A stretch of DNA of 64,000 nucleotides from an uncultured Dehalococcoidia bacterium (lineage in GTDB: Bacteria; Chloroflexota; Dehalococcoidia; Lucifugimonadales; JAAXIE01). Where the stretch lies: contig OX638353.1 in the NCBI GenBank assembly GCA_951813255.1, forward strand, positions 1,364,001 to 1,428,000. Reading direction: 5' to 3'. Position numbers and translations under genes: made by a program. Shown piece by piece: positions 22,687 to 31,439 of the stretch; the stretch's first letter is position 1; each line of letters opens with the position of its first letter. The notes under the pieces were generated by a model, which did no database searches, was not told the DNA's origin, and worked only from the letters and a program-made list of their open reading frames with translations.

Positions 22687-24255
22687 CTAGCTCCTCGGTA
22701 GCCCGGACAGATCGTTTTGGCTGAGGGCCAGCGCAATGCGGGCCGCAATTGCATTGGACCGTACAACCAGCGCACCAGCCTCTGTCAGTTGCTCTTCCTG
22801 CTTTAACATGCGCTGCGGGTCACCTTCCGTTCCGCACAGCGAGACCACGCAAGCCAACTCCCTTCCAGCGCTTCGGGCCACCCCAATTGCCTCCTCGACA
22901 GCAGGTGCAAGCTCAGATGATGGGTTTGGATGGGCCCCATACCCCAACACCACGTCCATCAGTATAACTCCCACTTCCGGGTCGGCAGCCTCCTGCAGCA
23001 AGCGTCGACAGCGTGGACGAAAGTCGATCATGGGATGAGGCCGTCCCATGGTATAACGGTCATCCCCTAGGTCAACCAATGTGTGACCATAGCTGACGTC
23101 AGGGTCATCCAGAAGCTCAACTTCATTCAACGCCAAGTTGGATCGCATCTTCAATCCGCCCTGTTGCAGTAGCCAAAGGGCCTCATAGCAAAGCGTGCCG
23201 CCGGAGAAGAGGCCGCGGATGTAGCGGGAGCCAGCCGACAGGGCTCCTGCCACTCTCTCTATGCGTTTCCACAGGGCCGTAGAAGGGATGGCCCACACTG
23301 GCCTAGCTCGTTCACCAGTTATGTTAAGCAGCCGGCCAGTGGCAGCTTCCAGCGTAGGCTCCAGGTGAATGTTCGATCCGAAGTCTTGATGCGCCCCGCC
23401 TAGGAAGGCCAGCACACACGGCTTGTCTGAAGTCCTGACGGCTTGTAGCAGTCGCTCTGTCGTATCGCGGCCCGGTGGCTTCGAGATAAGGGCCACTACC
23501 TCGGTGGCATCATCCTCCTGGAGCATGCGCAGGCACTCCAGCATCATCAGACCGCCAACAGCATCGGACATATCGCGCCCGCCAACCCCGAGGGCTTGGG
23601 AAACTCCCTCACCCGCAGCGGCTAATAGACAGGTAACTTGCTGCAAACCTGTGCCCGACGCAGAGACCAGTCCGATTCTCCCGCGGGGCACCGCATTTGC
23701 GAACCCCAAGGGCACGCCTTGGAGGATGGTGGTACCACAATCGGGACCCAACATCAGGAGGCCCTGCTGGAGGGCATGCTGTTTGAGAGATACCTCGTCG
23801 GCTACCGACACGTTGTCGCTGAACAGCAGCACGTTCAGGCCACGGTCTAGCGACCGCCTAGCCTCAGCGGGGGCATACTCACCTGGCAGCGAAATCAGTG
23901 CGAGATTCGCTCCCGGAAGCGTGTCCAGCGCGCCTTGCAAGGAGCGCGGACGGTAGTCGTCGGCGCCTGCCGAACCCTGGTCTACTCCGGCCAGCAAGGT
24001 TTCCGCCATGGCCAAAACCTCTGTTTGAGCGTCGAGCGTTTCCAGTTCTATGGCGATGACCAAGTCGTTGGGCGTGGCTGACTCGCCGACCTCCGCCAGC
24101 AGACCCACAGCCCGTAGCAGCTCCCGGTTGTTGGGGGTGGCCATCATGGCAGTTGCCTGAATAATTCCGGGTTGCCCCTCCAGTTCCTTCGATACTCGCA
24201 TCAGCACCACGGAGTCGCGGTAGGTGTTGCGGAGCACATGATTGCAGACGATCAT
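22687..24255 (-). CDS. fdrA: FdrA-like (AllF-type) protein with CoA-ligase-like Rossmann domains
   Basis: About 522 residues. The N-terminus is MIVCNHVLRNTYRDSVVLMRVS, typical of FdrA. The body has succinyl-CoA synthetase alpha-like CoA-binding motifs: LLMLGPDCGTTILQGVPLGFAN (PDCGT), RGRIGLVSASGTGLQQVTCLLA (SASGTG), and RYIRGLFSGGTLCYEALWLL (SGGTLC). Family members lack proven acyl-CoA synthetase activity; in E. coli FdrA is the catalytic part of oxamate carbamoyltransferase. I place the start at 24255, because this ATG overlaps the AllH-like stop by four bases (ATGA); a longer frame upstream gives nonsense. The C-terminal NVGL module is split off into the next gene. Confidence 0.9.
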   Translation of the reverse strand: MIVCNHVLRNTYRDSVVLMRVSKELEGQPGIIQATAMMATPNNRELLRAVGLLAEVGESATPNDLVIAIELETLDAQTEVLAMAETLLAGVDQGSAGADDYRPRSLQGALDTLPGANLALISLPGEYAPAEARRSLDRGLNVLLFSDNVSVADEVSLKQHALQQGLLMLGPDCGTTILQGVPLGFANAVPRGRIGLVSASGTGLQQVTCLLAAAGEGVSQALGVGGRDMSDAVGGLMMLECLRMLQEDDATEVVALISKPPGRDTTERLLQAVRTSDKPCVLAFLGGAHQDFGSNIHLEPTLEAATGRLLNITGERARPVWAIPSTALWKRIERVAGALSAGSRYIRGLFSGGTLCYEALWLLQQGGLKMRSNLALNEVELLDDPDVSYGHTLVDLGDDRYTMGRPHPMIDFRPRCRRLLQEAADPEVGVILMDVVLGYGAHPNPSSELAPAVEEAIGVARSAGRELACVVSLCGTEGDPQRMLKQEEQLTEAGALVVRSNAIAARIALALSQNDLSGLPRS

Positions 24256-25202
24256 GGCATTGCCCTTCCGACCAAATGAAGGCCCAAGAGAATGCCGACC
24301 AACGTGTCCCAACCCGACGTGTGTCCGACGGACGTGAGTGCGTCCACCTTGTGTAGCACCTCATCCTCCGGCTGACCTTCAAACAAGGCGTTGATGAGCT
24401 GATGGCTGGCCTCGTTGCCGAGCCCAAGGGCAGCCTGTTTGAGCATGGATTCACTGATTGTGCCTGTCATGACCGGGGCATGGGCAACCACGACCTCGCT
24501 AAGAGGGGGGGCCATGTACGATCGCGCCGCATGCAGCGCCAGCAAGAGTCCCACCAAGAGGTCATCCCCCGATGGCGTCAGTCCCGGGCCCAAACCCAAC
24601 AAGCCACGAGCGCCCGCCTCCGTGCGAATAACGTCACCAGCTACCAGCCCATTCGCCAAGTCTTGGATGGTGGTTGCAGCCAAGGCGCTGACCGGGACCA
24701 ATTGGTCGATATCGAGGGACTGCCCGGAAGCCAGTGTTTGCAATTGGGGCAACAAAGGTCCCAAACCCTCAGGGGGGACCAGACTACTAATGTGTGTCGT
24801 GAGTTCTCCGGTCCGCCGAAAAAGCAACGTGTCCATAGCTTTCGATGGGACAGGGGGCGCCCATACTTCCGCGCCTCCCAATTCCAGTACGAGGGTCGCA
24901 ACCCGCAGGCTGTCGTCCTCCAACAGGCAGGGTGTTTTTCCCAGTACACCAAGGGCTGGCAGGTCAGCCTGTTCCGGAAGGCAGACCGATATGGTCAGGG
25001 GACCTCGGCCTAGGCCTTCGTCTGCCAGGCACAATACCTCGCCGGCGCAGGTCTGCAGGTAGCAGGAGCGTCGGAATGAGACAAACACCTCACCCAACCG
25101 CGTGTTGCGGCGTAGAGCCAGCGCCGCGGAGACGCCGACTGACACCACGGGCACCACGGGCACCGACGTCATGGGGTCGCTTGGGGACTCGATTCCTGGC
25201 AA
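24252..25202 (-). CDS. DUF2877 protein (AllH/YlbF-like)
   Basis: A 316-residue DUF2877 protein. The signature GLGPGLTPSGDDLLVG is present at about residue 210 and a second conserved block GHTSGWDTLVGI near the C-terminus. The E. coli homologue YlbF (AllH) is required with FdrA and YlbE for oxamate carbamoyl transfer. The first 20 residues are Pro/Val-rich and may be upstream of the true start. It lies two bases after the MBL gene's stop and overlaps the FdrA-like gene, so the order MBL - DUF2877 - FdrA - FdrA-C is one tight operon. Confidence 0.88.
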   Translation of the reverse strand: MPGIESPSDPMTSVPVVPVVSVGVSAALALRRNTRLGEVFVSFRRSCYLQTCAGEVLCLADEGLGRGPLTISVCLPEQADLPALGVLGKTPCLLEDDSLRVATLVLELGGAEVWAPPVPSKAMDTLLFRRTGELTTHISSLVPPEGLGPLLPQLQTLASGQSLDIDQLVPVSALAATTIQDLANGLVAGDVIRTEAGARGLLGLGPGLTPSGDDLLVGLLLALHAARSYMAPPLSEVVVAHAPVMTGTISESMLKQAALGLGNEASHQLINALFEGQPEDEVLHKVDALTSVGHTSGWDTLVGILLGLHLVGRAMP

Positions 25203-25204
25203 AT

Positions 25205-26050
25205 CTACCCCAAATCCAATGCCTGCCAGTAACGCCGCCCTTCCATACGGGCGAGCCTCCCGAAACCCGGGTATGGGAAGTGGCCTGCTGCCAATACTGT
25301 GTTGTCGCCCTCGATGCGGTCGAACAGGGCAGTCCGGGTCTTACGGGCCAAGTCGGGGTCCAGGTCAGCGAAAGAGCACCACTCCAACTCGTGTAGCTGC
25401 ACCGGGTGATGGGCGGCGTCACCGAGCACCAAACCCTTCTCGCCTTGAGAGGATATCAGCAGACTTATGTGTCCCGGAGTGTGGCCTGGGGTTAGTATCG
25501 GGGTGATATCAGAGGTGATGGCCTTGCCATCCTCCATGAGTTCCATCAACCCCATTTCTTCCAGTGGAGCAACGCACTTCCGGTTGGTGGGGAACTTTTC
25601 CAAGTTTTCTTCCGTGCGAAAGAACTCCCAGTCCCTGGCCCCCACCCAGTAACGCGCCTTAGGAAAGGTGGGGGCTACGTCTCCACCCTCTTCCAACAGG
25701 TTCCAGCCCACATGGTCGCGGTGCAGGTGGGTCATCACCACCATATCGATGTCCTCGGGGCGCAGGCCCTTGTCTGCCAAGTCATCCAAGAGTTCACCCC
25801 ATCCGCTGTCAGGGGCGTCGGGAGGCACGGGCCCCAAGCCTGTGTCCACCAAGATGGTCCGCCCGTCGGACCGTATGAGGAAGGAACCCAAGTTCAGGCT
25901 GAGTTGATGGTTCTCGTTGGTGGCGTCGGGGTAGGGCTCCCACAGGGTCTTTTCCACCGAAGGAAAGAAGACACACGGGTCGAAGTCCAAGTGACCGTCG
26001 GACAGCGATGTAATCTCAACGTTCCCGACAGTGATCTTTCGCGTTGGCAT
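25205..26050 (-). CDS. MBL-fold metallo-hydrolase heading the AllFGH-like operon
   Basis: A 281-residue metallo-beta-lactamase-fold enzyme with a complete dinuclear metal site: THLHRDHVGW (HxHxDH), the third His in LTPGHTPGHIS, Asp in LGDAAHHP and the last His in LAAGHFPYPGFG. The long N-terminal region (EITSLSDGHLDFDPCVFFPSVEKTLW, SLNLGSFLIRSDGRTILVDTGLG) places it with lactonase-like or quorum-quenching type N-acyl hydrolases and other amidases or lactonases of unknown substrate. It is the first gene of the operon that continues with DUF2877 and FdrA, so it may open a cyclic ureide or lactam before carbamoyl transfer. That role is inference. Confidence 0.9.
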   Translation of the reverse strand: MPTRKITVGNVEITSLSDGHLDFDPCVFFPSVEKTLWEPYPDATNENHQLSLNLGSFLIRSDGRTILVDTGLGPVPPDAPDSGWGELLDDLADKGLRPEDIDMVVMTHLHRDHVGWNLLEEGGDVAPTFPKARYWVGARDWEFFRTEENLEKFPTNRKCVAPLEEMGLMELMEDGKAITSDITPILTPGHTPGHISLLISSQGEKGLVLGDAAHHPVQLHELEWCSFADLDPDLARKTRTALFDRIEGDNTVLAAGHFPYPGFGRLARMEGRRYWQALDLG

Positions 26051-26222
26051 GGGGCATGTCCTCCTTGCCCGGAGACTTTAGCCTGCTCCTAACTTACCAC
26101 GCGGAGGCCCCAGGCTCCAGAGCAAAATGTCAGGCCTGAAATGGGGGCATCCCAGCAGTGTGCTAAGATATGCCCGTTTTGAGCCTGCCCCTGATGGACT
26201 CGGCATACCCAAAGGAGTTTCG

Positions 26223-27824
26223 ATGGCAGACTGGTTTGATTCCCGCCGCTCCCAAGTGCTGGCCAAAAACGGCATGGTGGCAACGAGCCAGCCCGTGGCA
26301 GCGTCGACGGGCCTGCGCATCTTGATGGAGGGTGGGAATGCTGTGGACGCCTGCGTGGGCATGGCAGCGGTGCTGGCGGTGGTAGAACCCGTTTCGACCG
26401 GCCTGTGTGGCGACCTGTTCGCTTTGGTATGGATGGACAGAGAGCGGAAGGTCCGGGCCTTGAATGGCAGCGGGCGCGCCCCAGCCGCGGCCAACATAGA
26501 TGAATTGCTACAACAGGGGGTGACGCGAATACCGGTCCACAGCCCGTACGCGGTGTCTGTGCCGGGGACCGTGGATGGCTGGCAGAAGCTGATAGACGCC
26601 TACGGCACAATGAGCCTCCCCGACCTACTACAGCCGGCGATCGGGTATGCGGAAGAGGGCTTCGGCGTCACAGCGGTCATATCCAAGCAGTGGGAGGCAG
26701 CAATACCGGTATTGATGCAGTATCCCTCGGGCGAGGAGTTGCTCATCGACGGGCGAGCCCCACGCGAGGGCGACACGATGCGCCTGCCGGGCATGGCCAA
26801 GGTGTTGCGTGACGTGGCCGATGGCGGCCCTGACGCCTTTTATCGCAGCCCGCTGGCCAAGCACATAGCAGAGTACGTTCAGGAATGCGGGGGATGGTTG
26901 GCGCCCGAAGACCTAGCGTCCCACACCTCTACTTGGGACGAGCCCATCAGCACGGACTATCGCGGCTACACCTGCTGGCAATGTCCGCCCAACGGGTCGG
27001 GCATGTCGGTGCTGATGGGCTTGAACATCGCCGAGAACTTCGACATCGCCGGCTTGGGCTTCCAGACACCAGATACCTACCACCACCTCATTGAATCGAT
27101 GCGCCTCTCGTACGCCGACGCCCTGCGGTACGTTGCCGACCCCGCCAAGGTGCGTATTCCGTTGGACCAGTTACTATCGAAAGACTACGCAAGCAAGCGA
27201 GCGTCACTGGTCAGTGCGGACAAGGCTATGGCTGAAGCTCCATCCGGGGACTTCAACCTCGGCAGCGACACTGTGTACATCACGGCAGTGGACGGGCAAG
27301 GGAATGCCTGCTCGTTCATCAACAGCGTATACGAGGGGTTCGGAACCGGCATGGTGGTCCCGGGCACAAACATGTGCCTGCACAACCGTGGGTCTCTTTT
27401 CTCCCTAGACCCCAACCATCTGAACGTGTTGGAACCTGGCAAGCGGCCTTATCACACGATTATTCCGGGGATGGTGACTCGAGGCGACGATCTATGGCTC
27501 AGCTATGGAGTAATGGGGGCATTTCAGCAGCCTCAGGGACAGCTTCAGGTGCTGTGCAATCTAATCGACTTTGGCCTCGACCCTCAGGCTGCGCTGAACG
27601 CGCTGCGCTTCAGCATACAGTTGGGGCGTGGCGTGGTCGTCGAAGAGGGCCTGCCGCTGACCACGATCCAAGACCTAGGGCGTCGAGGCCACAACCTCGC
27701 CACCCTAGGAGGCTACCAACGGGTGATATTCGGCGGAGGGCAAGTTATCGCCCGCGACCCCGAGACGGGACTGCTTCGCGGTGGCTCGGAGCCACGGAAG
27801 GACGGGGCAGCGCTGGGGTGGTAG
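26223..27824 (+). CDS. gamma-glutamyltransferase (Ntn-hydrolase) family protein
   Basis: I start at the ATG at 26223 behind AAAGGAGTTTC, which gives 533 residues; the frame upstream is noise. Early blocks VATSQPVAASTGLRILMEGGNAVDACVG are typical of GGT. The precursor is cleaved before the nucleophile Thr, here about residue 350 in GSDTVYITAVDGQGNA, and the following GFGTGMVVPGTNMCLHNRG and GKRPYHTIIPGM are the GGT substrate-site stretches. There is no signal peptide, so the enzyme is cytoplasmic, as in the acylase-like branch of the family. A TGC-TAAGAT extended -10 lies about 55 bases before the start. Confidence 0.9.
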   Translation: MADWFDSRRSQVLAKNGMVATSQPVAASTGLRILMEGGNAVDACVGMAAVLAVVEPVSTGLCGDLFALVWMDRERKVRALNGSGRAPAAANIDELLQQGVTRIPVHSPYAVSVPGTVDGWQKLIDAYGTMSLPDLLQPAIGYAEEGFGVTAVISKQWEAAIPVLMQYPSGEELLIDGRAPREGDTMRLPGMAKVLRDVADGGPDAFYRSPLAKHIAEYVQECGGWLAPEDLASHTSTWDEPISTDYRGYTCWQCPPNGSGMSVLMGLNIAENFDIAGLGFQTPDTYHHLIESMRLSYADALRYVADPAKVRIPLDQLLSKDYASKRASLVSADKAMAEAPSGDFNLGSDTVYITAVDGQGNACSFINSVYEGFGTGMVVPGTNMCLHNRGSLFSLDPNHLNVLEPGKRPYHTIIPGMVTRGDDLWLSYGVMGAFQQPQGQLQVLCNLIDFGLDPQAALNALRFSIQLGRGVVVEEGLPLTTIQDLGRRGHNLATLGGYQRVIFGGGQVIARDPETGLLRGGSEPRKDGAALGW

Positions 27825-27833
27825 GCTACCGGC

Positions 27834-28961
27834 CTACCACTCACGGACTACGGGCATGACTTCCTTGCCGAAGAGGTCGATGTTGCGCATGGCCGCCTCG
27901 TGGCCCATGCGCGACTCCTGGCCATAGAAAATCAGGTGGCCCATACCAAGCGTGTCCTTCAGATGGCGCAGCTTCTCGATAACCTGGTCGGGGGTGCCTG
28001 CCACTATGTGGTAGTTGTCCTGTAGCTCTTGGTAGCTCTGCTGTGACAAGGGCTTGTTGCGCCTCTGCTGCATCTTCACGCCAGACTCGGTAAGGTAGCC
28101 CGGAGGGACCAACAGATGACGCGGGGCTCGGCCGGTGGGGCCCATGCGCCAAATGAAATGCTGGGCCTCCCGCTGGGCCTCCTCTTCGGTTTCGCCAACG
28201 TAGCAGCAGATCAGGTACCCGAAGTTATCGGGGCTAGGCTCGTAACTTTCTTCCGAGGCAATTGCGCGGTAGTAGTCGAACAGGTCGGCGGTCACATCCA
28301 CGGGGGCAAGGAAGGCTACGTACGTGTATTGGCGTCGCGCAGCGAACTCGGCAGTTTCGGGGCTGCTGGAGCCCGGCACCCATACCGGAGGGTGGGGTTT
28401 TTGCACCGGGACCATCCACGGATTTACCACACGGTACTGGTAGTGCTTGCCTTCCCATCGGAAGGGGCCGGGTTCGGTCCATGCCTTGACGATAAGGTCG
28501 TGGCATTCCTGGAACCGCTCACGGTTGTCGGTGGGCCGGATGTTCCCTGCCCAAGTCTCAGCCCAGACTCCACGCACAAATCCGGAGATGATGCGCCCGC
28601 CGGAGATGACGTCGAGCATGGCGACTTCTTCTGCGACTCGTACGGGGTTTTCATGCATGGGTATCAGATTGCCCATTAGCAGAATCTTCAAGTTTTTAGT
28701 CTGCTGGGCTAGGATACCCGCGGTTATGTTGACAGAGACGTTCATGCTGGAGGGCGTGGTGTGGTGCTCGTTGACCATCACGCCATCGAAACCCATCTCC
28801 TCGCAGTGAACCGCTTCTTCTATGTACCGCTGGAAGAGGGTGTGCGCCGAGTCGGGGTTGAAGTGGCTGTTGGGGAAGACCACGCGCAGCGAGTCGTACT
28901 TCAGAGACTCCTCATCGTCGTACTCGTGATAGGGGAACTCGCTGAAATAGTAGACCTTCAT
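27834..28961 (-). CDS. LLM class flavin-dependent oxidoreductase
   Basis: A 375-residue luciferase-like monooxygenase. Seen: KVYYFSEFPYHEY at the N-terminus, EEMGFDGVMVNEHHTTPSSM (the EHH pocket), VAEEVAMLDVISGGRIISGFVRGVWAET and PPVWVPGSSSPETAEFAARR. It is longer and clearly different from the 4149 and 44050 proteins; the 'NEHH' branch includes alkane-, dibenzothiophene- and nitrilotriacetate-type monooxygenases. It converges with the gamma-glutamyltransferase gene nine bases away and precedes acs on the same strand with about 60 bases gap. Substrate unknown. Confidence 0.9.
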   Translation of the reverse strand: MKVYYFSEFPYHEYDDEESLKYDSLRVVFPNSHFNPDSAHTLFQRYIEEAVHCEEMGFDGVMVNEHHTTPSSMNVSVNITAGILAQQTKNLKILLMGNLIPMHENPVRVAEEVAMLDVISGGRIISGFVRGVWAETWAGNIRPTDNRERFQECHDLIVKAWTEPGPFRWEGKHYQYRVVNPWMVPVQKPHPPVWVPGSSSPETAEFAARRQYTYVAFLAPVDVTADLFDYYRAIASEESYEPSPDNFGYLICCYVGETEEEAQREAQHFIWRMGPTGRAPRHLLVPPGYLTESGVKMQQRRNKPLSQQSYQELQDNYHIVAGTPDQVIEKLRHLKDTLGMGHLIFYGQESRMGHEAAMRNIDLFGKEVMPVVREW

Positions 28962-29018
28962 TTAGCCCCTTCCTCGTCTATTCCTATGGCTCATCTTGGA
29001 GGATCAGTCCTCGAAACG

Positions 29019-30920
29019 TTATTCCTCTAGGGTAGTTATATCGCCCGGGTCAAGTCCCAACTCACGGGCTTTTAGCAGGCGTCGCATTATCTTGCCGGAC
29101 CGTGTCTTGGGGAGGGTGGGCGAGAAGTCGATTTCGGCAGGCACGGCAATGGGTCCCAACTCGTGGCGGACATGGCCTCGCAACACCTCAACCATCTCAT
29201 CTGATGGGGACTGCCCGACTCGTAAGCTGACGAAAGCCTTGATGGACTCGCCGCGCAGGGCGTCGGGCTTGCCGATGACGGCGGCCTCCGCCACAGCGGC
29301 GTGGGATACGAGGGCGCTCTCGACCTCGGCGGTGCCGATGCGATGGCCTGCCACGTTCAACACGTCATCGGCGCGGCCGACCACCATGAAGTAGCCGTCC
29401 TCATCCTTGAGCGCGACGTCGCCGGTGAAGTAGTAGCCCGGCAGCCGCTCCCAGTCACGGGCATAGCGTTCAGGGTCCCCGAAAACCGTGCGGAACATGT
29501 GGGGGAAGGGTCTGGTCAGCACCAACATCCCGCCCTTGTTGGGCTCTGTTACGGGCTGGCCTTCCATATCAACTACATCGGCGACAACACCGGGTAGCTG
29601 TCGGCCGACCTTGCCAGGTTTGCTGTCCATCACAGCCAAGGTGCCGAGGCAGGGGCCGCCTGTCTCGGTCTGCCACCAGTTGTCCACCATGTAGCCCCAC
29701 TGGCCGGAACCACAGAGGTACTGGTAAGCCCAGCGCTGGGCTTCAGGGTTGAGAGGTTCGCCAGCGCAGGTGAGAAAGCGCAAGCTAGTGAGGTCGTACT
29801 TCAGGGGGTATTCTTCACCGTAGCGCATCAGCATCCGGACTGCCGTCGGTGCGGTGAAGATGACGTTCACGCCGTATTTCTCGATGGTCTCGTAGGCTAT
29901 GCCTGGGTGGGGGTAGTCGATGGCACCCTCGCGGAAGACTGTGGTGGCACCGGCAATCAGGGGGCCGTAGACGATGTAGCTGTGGCCCACCACCCAGCCG
30001 ATATCAGAGGTGCACCAGAATACGTCGTCGTCCTTGATATCCCAGAAGGTCTTGAGGTGATAGTAGGTGCCCACCATGTAGCCGCCGTGGACGTGGACGA
30101 CGCCCTTGGGACGGCCAGTGGTGCCACTGGTGTAGAGGATGTAGAGGGGGTCCTCAGAGTCCATGACCTCTGCATCGCAATGGGGGCTGCTGTTGGCGAT
30201 CAGGTCGTCGAAGTCGACTTCTTTCGGTGCTAACTCCTGCTTTTCACGGCGCTGCCAGTAGATGACGTGCTGCACGAGGTCGAGGTCTTTGACGGCTTCG
30301 TCGGTGATGCCCTTGAGATCGACGAGGTTGCCACGGCGATAGCCGACGTCGGCGGTGATAACCACTTTGGCTTGCGCGTCAGTGATACGGTCGCGGAGGG
30401 CTCCCACGCTGAAGCCAGCGTAGACGACGCTATGCACGGCTCCCACGCGGGCGCAGGCCAGCATTGCGATGACGCCTTCAGGGGCGAGGGGCATGTATAT
30501 GATGACCCTGTCGCCCTTACCCACTCCCAAGGAGCGGAGGCCGTTGGCGAACCGGTTCACGAGTTGAGAGAGGCGACCGTAGGTGAAGACTCGTTCCTCG
30601 CCATCTTCACCCAGCCAGATGAAGGCTGCCTTGTTCTTGCGGCCAGAGTTCAGATGACGGTCGAGAGCGTTGTGGGTGATGTTGCAGGTGGCCCCTTCGA
30701 ACCACTTGAAGGTGGGGTAGTCCCAACGGAAGACGCGGTCCCATGGCTTGAACCACTCGAGTTCGGATGCTACTTCGGACCAGAAGCCTTCGGGGTCTTC
30801 GATGGAGCGTTGATACTCACCTGCGTAGTCTTGGAGGAAGGCATTTTCCGACACATGAGGGGGTGGGGCGATGACCTCGGCTTCTTGCGACAGGTAGTCG
30901 AGGTTCTGCTGCTGTGTCAT
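29019..30920 (-). CDS. acs: acetyl-CoA synthetase (AMP-forming)
   Basis: A 633-residue ANL-superfamily ligase, full length for Acs. The signature YILYTSGTTGRPKGVVHVHGG (P-loop), WWQTETGG (core motif) and the hinge region with GYYFTGDVALKDEDGYFMVVGRADDVLNVAGHRIG are all present. The acetyl pocket is of the small-substrate type, with the Trp in the WWQTE context. The C-terminal catalytic Lys lies in PKTRSGKIMRR near residue 610, the site that is reversibly acetylated in many bacteria. It turns acetate, ATP and CoA into acetyl-CoA. An extended -10 promoter (TGCTATAAT) is about 55 bases upstream. Propionate as a substrate cannot be excluded. Confidence 0.95.
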   Translation of the reverse strand: MTQQQNLDYLSQEAEVIAPPPHVSENAFLQDYAGEYQRSIEDPEGFWSEVASELEWFKPWDRVFRWDYPTFKWFEGATCNITHNALDRHLNSGRKNKAAFIWLGEDGEERVFTYGRLSQLVNRFANGLRSLGVGKGDRVIIYMPLAPEGVIAMLACARVGAVHSVVYAGFSVGALRDRITDAQAKVVITADVGYRRGNLVDLKGITDEAVKDLDLVQHVIYWQRREKQELAPKEVDFDDLIANSSPHCDAEVMDSEDPLYILYTSGTTGRPKGVVHVHGGYMVGTYYHLKTFWDIKDDDVFWCTSDIGWVVGHSYIVYGPLIAGATTVFREGAIDYPHPGIAYETIEKYGVNVIFTAPTAVRMLMRYGEEYPLKYDLTSLRFLTCAGEPLNPEAQRWAYQYLCGSGQWGYMVDNWWQTETGGPCLGTLAVMDSKPGKVGRQLPGVVADVVDMEGQPVTEPNKGGMLVLTRPFPHMFRTVFGDPERYARDWERLPGYYFTGDVALKDEDGYFMVVGRADDVLNVAGHRIGTAEVESALVSHAAVAEAAVIGKPDALRGESIKAFVSLRVGQSPSDEMVEVLRGHVRHELGPIAVPAEIDFSPTLPKTRSGKIMRRLLKARELGLDPGDITTLEE

Positions 30921-30974
30921 GGGGCGCGCCTCCGTCGGATGCGGGCTAGATGAGCTGGTCGAGTTGAACGTGGC

Positions 30975-30983
30975 ATTATAGCA
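30975..30983 (-). promoter_or_regulatory. extended -10 promoter of acs
   Basis: Minus-strand TGCTATAAT, the same nine bases as before the CMD gene, about 55 bases upstream of the acs start codon. No good -35. Confidence 0.5.
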
Positions 30984-31053
30984 CGCACCCAGTCCACCTC
31001 AGACCTCCCGCTGTAAGACGGGATGGGTTGCGGCGCTTGACACGACTGCAGCT

Positions 31054-31407
31054 TCAAGGACGCGCCAAGGCGGGAATGAGCACTTGCTCCATGGGGTCAA
31101 CCTGGAAACCCAACGTCTCAAGGGAAGTAGCTCCCAGCAGGTACTCATCTCCATCGGGTGAAGACAGAACCGGGCACGGAGCCAGCCGGCCTTCGCATGC
31201 AATCCTAGCTGTGCCCATTGACCAATGTTGAACGTCCCCTCCCCCAACGGACACATGGCATACATATGGAGTCTCTATACTCAACAGCCGCAGGAAGGCA
31301 TCTGGCAGAACAGTATGGGTCGCCCCCGTATCGACGAGGGCGTTCACCTCATGAAGGTCGCCCCCCAGAGTATTCCCGACCTGAATCCTTACGCTAAAGG
31401 ACCCCAT
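31054..31407 (-). CDS. retropepsin-like aspartic protease-fold protein
   Basis: A 117-residue single-domain clan AA protein. The catalytic motif is VNALVDTGATHTVLP with Asp26, and the second family motif is EYLLGATSLETLGFQVDP, which corresponds to the hydrophobic-hydrophobic-Gly-Ala motif of retropepsins. As a monomer of this length it would act as a homodimer with one Asp from each chain. Stand-alone bacterial proteins of this type are mostly uncharacterised. No transposon or retroelement is nearby. It lies between acs and a VOC gene. Confidence 0.85.
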   Translation of the reverse strand: MGSFSVRIQVGNTLGGDLHEVNALVDTGATHTVLPDAFLRLLSIETPYVCHVSVGGGDVQHWSMGTARIACEGRLAPCPVLSSPDGDEYLLGATSLETLGFQVDPMEQVLIPALARP

Positions 31408-31439
31408 TCGTGTCTCCTGTGGTTACCGCTTGAGGCGGA

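Noticed and set aside
10000..30000. Replication origin
   Set aside because: Only the skew change suggests it; no dnaA or DnaA-box cluster was recognised.
31054..31407. Retroelement
   Set aside because: The aspartic protease-like gene stands alone, with no reverse transcriptase or integrase.
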